From: Pseudisothecium myosuroides
Lineage: Eukaryota; Streptophyta; Bryopsida; Hypnales; Lembophyllaceae
DNA: 64,000 nucleotides
Assembly: GCA_951799445.1 (NCBI GenBank)
Contig: OX637289.1
Location: forward strand, 26,474,245-26,538,244
Reading direction: 5' to 3'
A program made the translations under genes and the position numbers. Below are positions 1-11,343 of the stretch, one piece after another. The notes under the pieces were generated by a model, which was not told the origin of the DNA, searched no databases, and worked only from the letters and a program-made list of their open reading frames with translations. Positions within the stretch are counted from its first letter, which is position 1. Every line of letters starts with the position of its first letter.

Positions 1-1045
1 AGTCTGCTTTTGCGCACTGAGGTGTTGGAATTTGAGAGGACGGGGGTGATCCGTGTTGGGAATCCGTAACGCAGGGGAGGGGACGGTTTTGTAGTTTCCC
101 TGGTGGAAGGTGGTGCGAGTAGAATCTGGCATCTGTTGTTCGGGAGACGGACATCTTTGGAGAGTAGTTGACAATACCAACTTGCAGGCAGGTCAACATC
201 TAGTGCCACTGGTAGCGCGATCTGGTGTGGTACTTCATCGGGGTCAGGTTTGCCAGAGGCGTCCGTCCTTTTTCTGGTAACGATTGATTACCATTCTGCG
301 CTTCAGGCTTGAGCCAACCTGGTGATCCATTTTGGGGGTGGGTATTCTCGTCCATGCGTAATTGGGATTAAGACGTTACTGAGTTTTTTAGCAGCAATCT
401 GTGACTGAATCATACTGCTGGTCACTTCAGAGGACCCATCTGGGAAACGAAGGACGCGGGAAATCATTCAGGTTCCATCATCTGAATTCTACGCAGTTTC
501 TATCCACGTGGGAATACATGTGGCTTTTCCTATCATCGCTTGACTGAATTGTGACTGCGAAAGGCGTCTTTCATGATAAAGCACCCTATTCTGCCACTGT
601 CGTATTTTCGAACTCCACTACCTAAAAAACCCCAGCGAATCGGATTTTCGGTCAAAATTCGCCCACCTTTGAACTGTAAGCAGAAAATTACGTCGAGCAA
701 CACTTGGAGACATCATTACTCTAATTTGCAAAGAAGAAGAGGGAGCCTGCTGCGTGATGTAGATCCTGACTAAGTAGGAGGGCGATCAGTTGCGTAGCAT
801 CTAGCTTGGGATCTCTCCCTCCCATGCTGCGTGGTGGGCCTGCTCAAGAGCCAAAGTGATATTCCAGGGTGTTGGGTCACGCTCATCGAGGATAGGCCCG
901 ACTTCGTGTCGAGAGCCCGGACACAAGAAGTAAGTGTTTCCCGCACCTCATCAGTTTGTTTGTGAGAGTAGCTAGGCTGACCTGAGAAGAGGTAGAATTG
1001 CCCTGGCTCGCTCGCTCGCTCCCTTCGTCCCTGAATCGCTTGTGT

Positions 1046-1072
1046 ATGAGCTGTCCGCGCTGGCGACCCTAA
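1046..1072 (+). promoter_or_regulatory. Short upstream ORF 1 in the AHL leader
   Basis: ATG at 1046 opens an 8-codon frame ending in TAA at 1070-1072. It is out of frame with the AHL protein. It matters only if transcription starts upstream of it, which is inferred and not shown. Confidence 0.3.
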
Positions 1073-1096
1073 CTTCGTATAAAGTGACTCAGATTG

Positions 1097-1117
1097 ATGC
1101 ACCGTGGGGGATCGTGA
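1097..1117 (+). promoter_or_regulatory. Short upstream ORF 2 in the AHL leader
   Basis: ATG at 1097 opens a 6-codon frame ending in TGA at 1115-1117. It is out of frame with AHL. A further out-of-frame ATG at 1203 precedes the AHL ATG by seven bases, so start choice at this gene may be leaky. Confidence 0.3.
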
Positions 1118-1209
1118 GGGGCCACAACGAGAAGCTCTGGGAGGACAGGCACAGACAGCCGCACCAGCAGCCGCACCAGCCTGCGCCGCTGGAGTTCGGG
1201 CATGTGTTT

Positions 1210-2067
1210 ATGGCCGGGGTCGGCGAGGGGGGAGCGGAGGCGGGGTCGCGGCCGTCTCCGCCCGGGAACAACTCGTCGGACGAGGAGCAAGGCAGCGGCG
1301 GCAGCGTGCCGGGCAGGCCCCGCAAACGCAGCAAAAGCAAACCCAAAGCGCCGCCCGGCCCCGGCGAGGCGTCGCGCAAGCCGCGAGGGCGGCCTCCTGG
1401 GTCGAAGAACAAACCTAAACCCCCGGTGATCATCACGCGCGAGAATGGAAATGCAATGCGTCCGCACGTGCTCGAGGTGGCGAGCGGGCACGACGTGTGG
1501 GAAAGCGTCGCCGACTTCGCGAGGCGTCGGCAGCGCGGCGTGTGCGTGATGGGCGGGAGCGGCACGGTGACGAATGTGACGCTCCGGCAGCCGACGACGC
1601 CGGGTGCCACGGTGACCATCCACGGTCGGTTCGAGATCATCTCGCTGTCAGGCTCGTATCTGCCTCCGCCCTCGCCCGTACCGCCGACGGGGCTCACCAT
1701 CTCGTTCGCGGGTGCGTCGGGTCAGGTGCTGGGGGGTTGCGTGGCGGGGGCGCTGATGGCCGCCAGTCCCGTGCTGGTGATCGCGACGTCGTTCACGGGC
1801 GCGACGTACGACCGGCTGCCTCTGGCGGACGACGAGCCTCCGCTGCTGCAAGCGCCGGCGGCTTCGGGGGCGCCGGCAATGCAAGCGCCGGAGATGGGCG
1901 CTTACAACCCTTCGACGGCCTTACAGTCGTTGTACAGCATCGTCCCTCAGGGTGGCAACAATCCGAATTTGAGCAGCCAGCAGGCCGCGCAATTGACGAC
2001 GGCACAGGACGTGCTCAGTCAGTGGGCGTCGAGTGGCAGTCACGCGCAGAGGTCGCAACCATACTGA
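1210..2067 (+). CDS. AT-hook motif nuclear-localized (AHL) protein, PPC/DUF296 domain
   Basis: A 285-aa single-exon protein. Residues about 26-50 are basic (a [12 protein letters not shown] stretch, plausible nuclear localisation). An AT-hook follows at about 56-71 with the core [14 protein letters not shown], which inserts into the minor groove of AT-rich DNA. A PPC/DUF296 domain covers about 85-205, starting MRPHVLEV and carrying the diagnostic [10 protein letters not shown] stretch. The C-terminal tail is rich in Ala, Gln, Ser and Pro. Known family role: trimeric chromatin/matrix-binding regulators of growth and development. The single AT-hook and lack of introns fit the intronless AHL clade. 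I chose ATG 1210 because it is the first in-frame ATG; the frame is open further up but only from GTG. The exon is strongly GC-rich against AT-rich surroundings. Family assignment is firm; the exact start is less so. Confidence 0.93.
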   Translation: MAGVGEGGAEAGSRPSPPGNNSSDEEQGSGGSVPGRPRKRSKSKPKAPPGPGEASRKPRGRPPGSKNKPKPPVIITRENGNAMRPHVLEVASGHDVWESVADFARRRQRGVCVMGGSGTVTNVTLRQPTTPGATVTIHGRFEIISLSGSYLPPPSPVPPTGLTISFAGASGQVLGGCVAGALMAASPVLVIATSFTGATYDRLPLADDEPPLLQAPAASGAPAMQAPEMGAYNPSTALQSLYSIVPQGGNNPNLSSQQAAQLTTAQDVLSQWASSGSHAQRSQPY

Positions 2068-5000
2068 GCAGGACGACGGACGACTGAGCTCGCGGGATCA
2101 ATTAGTCCAGTTGGGAACCCGGAATTCTGCGCGGCCATGTCCGTGATGCATGGATGTTGTGGTCCCTTGGGCTTCGCTCTGCGATAGCAATTGGAGCTGC
2201 TGGGGTTGTTGTTCGCAGTCACACAGTCGGGACAGGCAGGCATGATGGTAGATTTAGGGCGTGCTGGCCCTCAAAACCTCGACGCCTCCAGAGCCATGTA
2301 TTTTAAATCCAGTGACTGCACAGGGTATTTATTCATGGAACCTTTCTTAAATTTTTTTCCATTTTTTTTTCCATCTTCATGTACATGATAGTGTGGAGCA
2401 ACCGGTGGTAGGCCACAAGTCCAGTCTGAATCTGCTCAGGAGGAGGTGCAGCATCCTGCTTGCACTGCTCAGAAGGGCCATGACTGCCTTGGTGTCTAAT
2501 CAGCTTCGTCCCTCTAATTTTCCGTTGGCTAATCGGGTCTAGATAAGCAGGAACGGGGGTTCAGCGTTGATGCGGTGGCAGTTCGCTCTGTTTGGGTGTA
2601 GATTGAGGTCTCGGGCAGGTTTTTTCCTGTTTTGCCGCACTTATCTGAAGATTTCATGGGAGAATAAGGCTCGGCAGCTAGCGGGCAGGTAGATAGGCAG
2701 GTAGGTATGAGTGGAGTTCGCAGACAGCGTCGACCCAGGTGACGTGGTCCTGTAGGAGGTAGATGCAAATTAGTATCCGAGACTTGCGAGTCCTTGTGGT
2801 TATGTCTAAACGCCGTCGATCCTGGAATCCACTGGCCCGGGGGGCTGTGGACGTTGGGGAGACGTTTCACTTGCAGCAAATTTTGCTAGACAGTGTAAAT
2901 GCGACCTATCAATGGGTTGCCTGCTCGCTCTGTCAGTGCGGGCAACAGGAGCAGTCGACCGCGGGGGCCATGTACCAGTGACCAGCTGGAGCTAGCTAGA
3001 CAGTCCCCTTGTTGGGATTCGAGGTCTGATGTATTCAACACTTGATATATCCGTGATTAAATTGATGAAGATCCCCGGTGATCACGTGAACACACATGTT
3101 GTAGAGTTGGGCCGACTTTGAATTGAACGCAGGCATGATCTGCTGACTTGATTCCGATTCACTCTGTTATGTTTGTAGGACTGAGCATTTGCTTTACGTC
3201 CTTCTGAAGCTGCTTGATGAGTGCTGTACTAATCTACTTTTCGTATGTACATGGTGTCCATCATCAGGTCTATGGACTCGAGGAGCCATGCGACTTGATT
3301 GACTGTCGTTATGGTTGGAATCATGTGGGCATGAGTGTTTCTGTTAAAGTTATGAGTTGCCGAATGCTATCATGATATGCAGAGTATTGTTAACGACCTC
3401 ATATTGAGTTTTGGTTACACGCAGCATCTCAGAATTGAACAGGCCGTGGGCTTTTTATGAACGTACAAAGCACTGCGGAAGCGCTCTCAACCTCTCCGAG
3501 TCTCCGGAATTGCGTAGAGGTATGATTATTTTCGAACTATTATCTCTGTTTTATTTATGTTTTCTATCTTTAAATGTTTTATATGCTTGGTGTGTTTTGC
3601 CTAGTGCAGTATTGTTGTTTTGCACCTTGTGCCCTAACTTTTGCTACCCAAGCTGGTACCGTGCATGTGTTGAGGGCTTTGAAATAGTGAATTTGTGAAC
3701 ATGTGCTTTCAGTAAACCTTGATTTGTTCATTCAAAGTTTTCTAGTGTATCCTTTAGACTTAGAGTAAAATTGGTTGAACAGTCTATTCCTGTCTTGTCG
3801 ATCTGTCTCTGTATTCGACACAATTGTCGGTGCTGTACATGATGAGTCCAAGGTGCCTTTTATACTGTCTTCTGAAAAGGTCTCCTATTAGATTCTCAAA
3901 TTTATTAATGTAAACTATTGTGAGTCTGATAGAGCATCATACCAATATCCGGTCAATTCGGATAATATATAAGTAATGTGCGTTTGTTGGTAGTACACTA
4001 TGAAGTTACTCCTAAGAACACAAGATTCTGACACTAATGTAAAGTTGTATTATGCCAACGTGCCTATTTCTATTCTCTTGGTAGAATGTAGAATCGGGAT
4101 CCCCTGCAGTTGACACAGGCACCCCGAGATGTTTCCTGTTCAAGATGTCTCTGCTAAGGACATCTTGCAGCGGGGTTCCTGTTTCTACATCTGTCCTCTC
4201 TTCTCCTAGGTCAGTTTCAACGCTTGTGTCAAAATGATCCAATTTGAAATTTCTACTGAAATAAATGTCATTAGATTTCTAATTTTCAATATTTCAGAAT
4301 AATCCAAGTTCTGGAATTTCCTGGTTACTGCATATCTAGAACCTTCTAATGAAACGTCTTTGTTCTATTTGAGATATTGGTCTAGAAACTTATCATGATA
4401 TGGACGTGCTTCCAACTTTGCTTAATTATTTATGAAACTGGTCAGGCATTTCTTGCCTAGGTCCATAGTCCAGCGGGGGACTGTGAATAGCTGTTAGTTG
4501 AATGTCGAGTCTGGAGTATCAGCTTGGAACCAGGTTCACAGTCATGCTTTGTCTGCCAGAGGCTTCAGGCTACCACTTCACACCACTGTCTTACTGCAGC
4601 ATGTCTTTTGGGACTCTTTTAAGTTCACTAGCCACATGATGTAGATGTTGCTTGTGCTGTGAGGGAATCATAAGTCTTACTCACGTACAAGACCTGTCTA
4701 TCTTAGGTCCAGAATGATGTAATTGAGCGACGTTTCGGCCTGGACGGCCTGATGGAGAACTCCAGCCTATGGTGTGTGGAGAATGGTTGTTCAAGTAACT
4801 TGATTATCGCAATGAAGTTCGATCCCAGAATTTTGTAAATCTAGATATGCTACTAGCTATTGCTCCCCCAAGGTTCTGGATTTGGCAAGAAGTTGCATTG
4901 CTTATGAAACTTTGTTCTTTTTTTGTAGATTCTATTGGAATGTTCTTATTCGAATGTTTCGTCTTCGAGATGCGTATGCTGTACAGTATATGTACTCAAA

Positions 5001-5093
5001 AATAGTAAAGAGAAATGGTAATGCATATCCAGGCACCGCAATTGTATAGATTTGGTGATTGCAAATTTTGGATGGGCTTCGTCTCGACGTTTG
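2068..5093. other. AHL 3' region and gene-free intergenic DNA
   Basis: The AHL 3' UTR presumably occupies the first part, ending somewhere past the T-rich tract at about 2345-2375. No conserved protein frame, RNA gene or bounded repeat was recognised in the rest. Open frames here are short and mostly start from non-ATG codons. Confidence 0.5.
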
Positions 5094-5262
5094 GTATGTG
5101 AAGTACTCCGTAAGTTACATGAGAACTGTTTCGAGGGACGATACTGTTTACTAGTATGTGTTACTCACGCTAACAGGTGGGTTATGTATGTGAAGTAAGT
5201 TACAATGGAATTGTTTCCTGGATGATATTATTCACTAGTGTTTGTCACTCACGCAAAGAGGT
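5094..5262. repeat. Imperfect tandem duplication, two units of about 80-90 bp
   Basis: Two adjacent diverged copies, about 5094-5180 and 5185-5262. Both contain GTATGTGAAGTA, AAGTTACA, a CTGTTT/TTGTTT block, TTCACTAGT or TTTACTAGT, and GT(T/C)ACTCACGC in the same order. No coding sense was seen. Confidence 0.6.
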
Positions 5263-5990
5263 CGATTACCGTAATTGTGAGACTTTAATCACAGCCTTGG
5301 CCCACTCAATCAAACCTCAAAATTCTTCACCTTGCTCGTGCGAATGGATGACAGTTACATGAAAGTTGGATGGAAATCACTGTATTTGGTATGAAAATAG
5401 TATAGACAACAATATATTGAATTTATTTAAACAATTATGAACTACAACACCATATTAGTGTGCCTTGCAAATTCTCACAATTCTCACAATTTCTTAGCAA
5501 GTGTGGAGTGCGGTAATTGAATTTATTTGTGTAGTGAAATACTTAAATTTTGTGTAAGATTTTGTTGGCAATTGAAAAAGGGTTTCAACGTTTTTAATCA
5601 TGTATTACTTGAATACTTGAAAGAGTTTTAAAAACTTGGACTCTAATAGAGAATCACACTTCAATCATGTTATGAGAGCAACTATCTTTTCATATATTAA
5701 GGGACAACTCTCTACTTTGTTTATAATTATGTCTCTTGTGTATGAAGTTGTTTTCTATTTCAAATAAAATTAGAATATTAAAGATTATACCACAATGTGA
5801 TATTGGAGTGTGATAATGAGGAACAATATAATTTCTTTGGCACTTTACTACCTAAAAACAACTGGGCCCATACGTCAACAATAGAAATATAAGAAATTTT
5901 GAGGTTCTATTAATACCACCATTTGGTTTTAGGGTAGGGATATTCTAGATATTTATGTAAATTATGTAATTTAAATGAGAACAAAAGTTA

Positions 5991-6226
5991 GGTTGTTTGT
6001 TTTGTCTTGTTTGTTATAGTGAGATCTCCTTTACCGTGCGTCCTCTAATTGCATTCTTGATACAATCGGAAAGCTCTTTGCGAGGAGGGGTGCACGGGCT
6101 TTGTTTTGTGACATTTCAACCCACAGCACGTGAAAGTTATTAAATTTTGAAATTTTTATAGACTAAAAATTAGAAAATGACTTTTACTTTTATTTTGACT
6201 GTGAAAACGGCACAGGGCACACTAGT
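5991..6226 (-). repeat. Interspersed repeat E, shorter copy (inverted relative to 60227-60577)
   Basis: Read on the minus strand this matches 60227-60577. Shared blocks in order include AACGGCACA, a CATAACTTTCAC-like region, AAACAAAGCCCGTGCACCCC, the AGCTTTCCGA block, GGACGCACGGT and a CAAACAAAACAAAA tail. Relative to the 60 kb copy, one internal unit of about 110 bp is missing. The 60 kb copy contains that unit twice, so loss by recombination between the units is plausible. Confidence 0.6.
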
Positions 6227-6942
6227 ATATAGCTTAAACTAACATCAGCAGGCATCTCCATCTTGTATTTGATCGCCCCCGTGAGACTGATCCCGTGAAA
6301 CTCCAGAAAATGACGCTGGTGAAGACGGAGATTGAGTGGACCCCGGCCGCAAGTGAAGCGCCTGAACCTTCGGCTTGAGGCTGGGTCGCAAGCAAGCTGC
6401 CTGTCTGGTCAAAAGAACCAAAAAAGTCCCATGTTCCGAGTCCAAGCCTGCGTGCTCCACTAGGACCGAAGGCGTCCACTTGCCACTTGGGCTCACTGTG
6501 TACGTGATAAAAGAGAGTCTGATCTTAATGGCGGACCGGCACGAATGCTTTCACATTTGTCGTGAACTTTTGTCTTTGGAGACCCCAAAGTCAACAGTCT
6601 ACATGCTGCATTGCTGCCCTCCCTCTCGTAGCTGGACTGACACACAGAGCTATGATACCGGCTTCATATTTTACCATTTCTTTGAAGCTATCTGCTCCCA
6701 GTTTCAAGCTTCGCAGTTGCGAAGGGAACACGTGTTGCTACATGCCACACCCAGTTCAGAGTGGTCTGTCCTTTGCTGTCTCGGAGATCAAACACAGGGA
6801 GCTCGTGTGGCGTTCGGCCGTTCAGGGGGAGAAGTGGAGTGAATCCGTTCTGCCAGGGGAAAGAAAAAGGCCCTGGAGGTGGGTACCCCCAAACCGCCAC
6901 TTTTTTGCTTCTGTGCCTATTAGACAAACCAGATTTTCATTG
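6227..6942. other. GC-richer island without an intact gene
   Basis: About 6240-6900 is visibly richer in G and C than its surroundings. It carries overlapping open frames on both strands, none with a clear domain, and the longer ones begin at non-ATG codons. It may be a decayed gene fragment or regulatory DNA, but I cannot name it. Confidence 0.35.
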
Positions 6943-7231
6943 ATTTTCTTGTTGGCACTTGAAAGGAGGTTCCAACGCACCAAAGAACATGACATTTGGA
7001 TACCGTGTGCAAAAGTTACAAAGGAACAAAGTCATTAGAGAAAATTTGAGGCCTCTAGAGGGCTGCTCCGCAGCTCTTCAAGGACCCCAAAGTATAGTTT
7101 TTTTTTTGGCTTAGGAATTTTTTTCCCCCCCTATACCCGCTCAGCTTCCGGCAATTTGTCAGGTGACTTTCACCGGTTCAAAATCCAAGTACAAGTGTTT
7201 AAAAATCAGGATAAAGGTATTTTAATTCACC

Positions 7232-8256
7232 TTAACCCCTAAAGGCCCAAGGCCTTTTTTCTGCCAAAAAACACTCAAAACTGCCATTTCTATAGCAAGG
7301 AGTAAAAAAAATTTGAAAAATGATTTTTTTGCACATTTAACGGTAGGATCTTACACCTAACTAGTATGAGAATGTGTGGAAAAAATTTCAAAATTTTTGA
7401 CCGCTCAGATTGCAAGATATCTGCGTTTAAAGTGGAAAAAACAAGTATTTCAGCACATTGCGGGACTAGATTTTTTGACTTTAAACATTTTTAACTTAAA
7501 ATTTTTGCACTACAGAGTTTTGAGCTTTAAATCTTTATAGTGGAGAATTGAGTTGAGAGTCTAGGAAAAAAAAAAAAATTCAAAATAACTTAATTATCAT
7601 TCTTAAAAAAATTGTTAAGTAGAAGTAGGTACAAGATAGAAGGAAAATCTAAAATATTCATATATTTTAGATGGAATTAAAATTCACTAATCCCAATGGT
7701 GAGATTGTTCTAACAAGTAAATCAGACCATGCAAAAAAAAAAATTTGAAAAATTTGAAAAATTTCATTCAGAAATGCATCCTACAAGTTATTTTTTTTCA
7801 AGAAGATGCTCTAACTACCCGAAAAACAAGAATGTTCATAACTTTCTCATAACATATCCAAATGAAATGAATCAAAGCTTTCCAGATAGGCAAAAATATA
7901 ATCTATGAAGAAAAAAATATTAAAAAAAAAAAATCAAATTTTTGTCCATTTTTTTTCTGCTGCCCGGACTGCCCGCTGTCCCCTGTTTTGAGCTTATATG
8001 GTCATAACTTTTTTTCCCGGGCACCGATTGTGAAAAAAATTATTTATTCACAAAGCTTATCAGTTTTTCAATCTCCAAAAAAAGTTTCAAAAAATCACGA
8101 CAAAATTTCAGCCCATAGGTACCTGCCCGAAAACGCATTTGTCCCCAGAAGGGACAACGGTCCTTTAGGGGTTAAAATATGGAAATCTCTAGTCACACGT
8201 ACCTGCCCAAAATTTCTATACGGCCAAAAAACGCATGCCGGTCCTTTAGGGGTTAA
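7232..8256 (+). mobile_element. TTAA-ended element, long type, copy 1 (piggyBac-like, non-autonomous)
   Basis: It starts TTAACCCCTAAAGG and ends CCTTTAGGGGTTAA, about 1025 bp. A second internal copy of the right end lies at 8161-8175, so the right side looks compound. The internal landmark TTGTTAAGTAGAAGTAGGT (about 7613-7630) recurs in other long copies. There is no coding capacity. TTAA plus CCC at the ends is what piggyBac-type transposases leave; assignment is inferred from ends only. Confidence 0.65.
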
Positions 8257-8417
8257 TCTTGATTTTTAAATAACTTAAACTCGGATACACCTTGCACACT
8301 AAATAAGTTGTAGAAAAACAAGCAAATGTCCAAAATATTCCAATGACTATCTTCCTTTAAAAACCTTTTTTTATGTCAATGTGAAACACACTTATTTCAT
8401 GGACATTTGGTGGTAAT

Positions 8418-9035
8418 GTACATGAGAAGAGAAGCACTTTATACAAGTTGGGTAGTGGTAGTGAACACAATCCATGTGGGATATGTAAATTAGGTTTAAT
8501 AGGAGCTCAACCAATCATAGTTAAGTTAAAATAAGAATTGTGCTCAAAGTCAAATTTCAAACCTCATTTAGGCATAGTAGAATAATTTTTTTCAAAAAAC
8601 TCAGAACTAGAAAATGTTGGGGAATTAAACTAAATTTCATCTCCAAAAATTGGTTTGAGGTTTAGAGACTCCAACTAAAAGTTATGGACAAAATTCAGAG
8701 AGGGTGTTTGAAAATGTTCAAAAAAATGTCCCTTCCAACCCCTCTCTAAAATTTGGCCATAACTTTTAATTGGAGTCTCCAAATCTCAAATAGATTTTTG
8801 GAGAGGAAATTTAACTTTATTCCCCACATTATCTTAGTTCAAAGTTTTTTTAAAATAGTTAATCTACTATGCCTAAATGAGGTCTAAAATTCGACTTTTA
8901 ACACAATTCCTGCATTTGACTTAACTATGAGCGGCCAAGCTCCTATGAATCCTAATTTACATATCCCACAAAGATTGTTTGACCTACCACTACCTCACTC
9001 TTGTATAAAGAGGTTCCTCTTTCCAATTCCAAACT
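8418..9035. repeat. Long foldback palindrome (about 620 bp)
   Basis: The left arm, about 8418-8704, is the reverse complement of the right arm, about 8737-9035. Landmarks are CTTTATACAAG, GTAGTGGTAG and GGGATATGTAAATTAG in the left arm and their complements in the right. The spacer is about 30 bp. Arms are diverged but colinear. Transcribed, it would form a long hairpin able to feed small-RNA production (inference). Confidence 0.75.
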
Positions 9036-9545
9036 CAAATCTTACAGTAATTCTAATTGAATAACTTTAAGTGACTTTTCCAAAGCAACTAGCTTCGAAA
9101 GCCACTTATTGATTTAATTAGACTTGATTGAAGAATTTGTTTATTAATTTTCAATAGAAAAACTTGTTTAGTATTGGCCTTGTTTTTTTTGTAACCCAGA
9201 GTTTATTCCAATAGTGAACGAAGAACAAACAATGGGAAAGTCTGTATTGGCCTTTTATAAATTGTGGAAGTCAGGTGACAGGCTTGTTGTTAACGTGTTA
9301 TTGACTAATTTCGCGAAATTCACAACGGCTGACTATGCACTTCTGACAGTTTTCGTAGGAGACCTACCTTTGTTTTAATAGACTGGATGGTCACTTTGGA
9401 GCAGCCCTCCAGAGGCCCCATAATTCTTCTAATGTTTGGTTCTAAAATAGGATTCTTTCACATAGGTACATAATTGATTTTGGAGATGTACATAGAGTGA
9501 AGATGACAATTTAGAGTCAGTTGCACACTTGGGGATATCCACGTT

Positions 9546-10302
9546 ATTTGAACCTCTAGTTAACCCTAAAGGATGAAGGATCAAAGATGAAGGTGACTAT
9601 TTCTATATATGTGTCCGAATAAGCAATCGAATGTTGTTCCTAATTGAACATTTTTTTTGAGTTGGATCTAGTTGGAAATCAAAAGAGTGTTCTAAATTCT
9701 CTTCAAATACAATTTTTGAACATTGTATGACTTTACTACAAAGTTTCAAAGTGTTGAAAATATGAACATTCTAAAGTGGTCCTAGGCTCTCATATATAGT
9801 CAGAGGTTCCACATTTTAGATTAAAACTTATAAGGATCAATTTTGGAGAAGGGAAAGAATTAGCTGCAAATACTTTGGTCCATAAAATTCTTTGGGTTAA
9901 AACTTAGAAAATATTCCTAAAATTGCTAAAAATGGCATCTTTTGAAAATAGGTATGTAAATCAAAATTTATCTACTTTTTAGAATTTGTAAGCGCATGAT
10001 CTTATTTTTTTACTGGTACAAGGGGCTTGCCTAAACAAATTGGGTCTACAAATAATGTTTGCTTGAGATATAACCAAGCAAAGAGAAAAACAATTTTTTT
10101 TTCCAAAGATGCCTGATCTATTGACAATGTGTCCGGCTTTGTCAAACTTTCAAGCCCCGTTACTCAAATATTACTTTGCTAAAAGATTTGAAGACTTCAA
10201 ATTTGAGTAAAGCCTCAAGTTAGGAATAAGGATGCAAATTTTCAAAGCAGAATAATGTTCTATTCCACCTATCTGAATTGGAGTTTTAAAAAAAAATACT
10301 TT
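9546..10302. other. AT-rich intergenic DNA
   Basis: No gene, RNA or bounded element was recognised. TTAACCCTAAAGG at about 9557 resembles the TTAA-element end, but no partner end was found. Confidence 0.5.
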
Positions 10303-11246
10303 TTAACCCCTAAAGGACCGGCATGCGTTTTTTGGCCGTATAGAAATTTTGGGCAGGTACGTGTGACTAGACATTTTCATATTTTAAGCTGAAATTTTAA
10401 TAGAAGGTGGGGACGAGGAATATCTTTCATATGCACCAAATTTCAGCACATTTGGAAATAGGAGTCAAAAGTTATAGCCAAATATGTTACTTTTTTTCAT
10501 AACTGGGCAGTCCAGGCATCAGAAAAAATTTGGCAAAAATTTGATATTTTTTTTTTTAATAATTTTTTTCTCATAGATTATATTTTTGTCTATCTAGGAA
10601 GCTTTGATTCATTTCATTTGGATTTGTTATGAGAAAGTTATGGACATTCTTGTTTTTCGGGCAGTTAGAGCATCTTCTTGAAAAAAATAACTTGTAGGAT
10701 TCATTTCTGAATGCTATTTTTGCAATTTTTCAAAAAAAATAAATTCTCATGGTTTAGTTTACTTGCTAGAACAATCTCACCATTGGGATTATTGCATTTT
10801 AATTCCATCTAAAATATATGAATATTTTAGATTTTCCTTCTATCTCGTACCTACTTCTACTTAACAATTTTTTTAGGAATGATAATTAAGTTTTTTTGAA
10901 TATTTTTTTTTTCCCTAGACTCTCAACTCAATTCTCCACTATAAAGATTTGAAGCACAAAACTCTGTAGTGCAAAAATTTTAAGTTAAAAATGTTCAAAG
11001 TCAAAAAATCCAGTCCCGCAATGTGCTGAAATACTTGTTTTTTCCACTTTAAACGCAGATATCTTGCAATCTAAGCGGTCAAAAATTCTGAAATTTTTCC
11101 CACACATTCTCATACTAGTTAGGTGTAAGATCCTACGGTTAGATGTGCAAGAAAAACATTTTTCAAATTTTTTTACTCCTTGCTATAGAAATGGCAGTTT
11201 TGAGTGTTTTTGGGCAGAAAAAAGGCCTTGGGCCCTTAGGGGTTAA
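10303..11246 (-). mobile_element. TTAA-ended element, long type, copy 2 (inverted)
   Basis: It starts TTAACCCCTAAAGGACC and ends CCCTTAGGGGTTAA, 944 bp. Read in reverse complement it is colinear with copy 1 (7232-8256): its first 90 bases match the complement of the last 90 of copy 1. It has no ORF of note. The flanks carry no shared duplication beyond TTAA. Confidence 0.7.
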
Positions 11247-11343
11247 GCAACTATTGGATCTTTGTAAAAATTAGAGTTCCTAGAAGATCATTTGATTTTC
11301 CATTCTCAAGAAAAAATGAGAAAAATGAAAAATGAAAATTTGA

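Larger units (their letters stand above)
1..1209 (+). promoter_or_regulatory. Upstream region and probable leader of the AHL gene
   Basis: No protein-coding gene is supported here. The stretch just before the AHL coding region contains a short GCTC tandem run (about 1006-1020). The AHL reading frame stays open upstream from about 976 to 1209 but has no in-frame ATG there. I therefore read 976-1209 as untranslated leader, unless an unseen upstream exon is spliced on. Promoter elements could not be assigned with confidence. Confidence 0.45.
7033..9434. mobile_element. 2.4 kb TIR element, non-autonomous and internally invaded
   Basis: Inverted ends lie at 7033-7069 and 9398-9434, matching at about 31 of 37 positions; the outermost bases are CATTAG and CTAATG. 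The element interrupts repeat B, which marks both boundaries. Any target duplication is at most a few bases and is ambiguous. No transposase frame remains. Inside lie a TTAA-ended element (7232-8256) and a long foldback (8418-9035), so this is a layered nest. Superfamily is not assignable from the ends alone. Confidence 0.7.
6943..9545 (+). repeat. Interspersed repeat B, split by a 2.4 kb insertion
   Basis: The left part 6943-7032 and right part 9435-9545 together match the uninterrupted copy at 26308-26520. The left part carries ACGCACCAAAGAAC, GACATTTGGATAC and GCAAAAGTTA. The right part carries TTTGGTTCTAAAA, CACATAGGTACATAATTG and ATTTTGGAGATGTA. The break falls inside the sequence reading ACAAAGTTTGGTTC in the intact copy. 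This gives a direct before/after view of the insertion at 7033-9434. Confidence 0.75.

Noticed and set aside
1042..1209. N-terminal extension of the AHL protein from a GTG at 1042
   Set aside because: The frame is open, but the start codon would be GTG, which is not expected for a plant nuclear gene. The first in-frame ATG is at 1210.
6234..6496. Minus-strand frame containing TWDFFGSFDQ, reminiscent of the WDFF motif in plant DUF630/DUF632 proteins
   Set aside because: The match is a handful of residues, the frame begins at a non-ATG codon and no DUF630 or DUF632 domain surrounds it.
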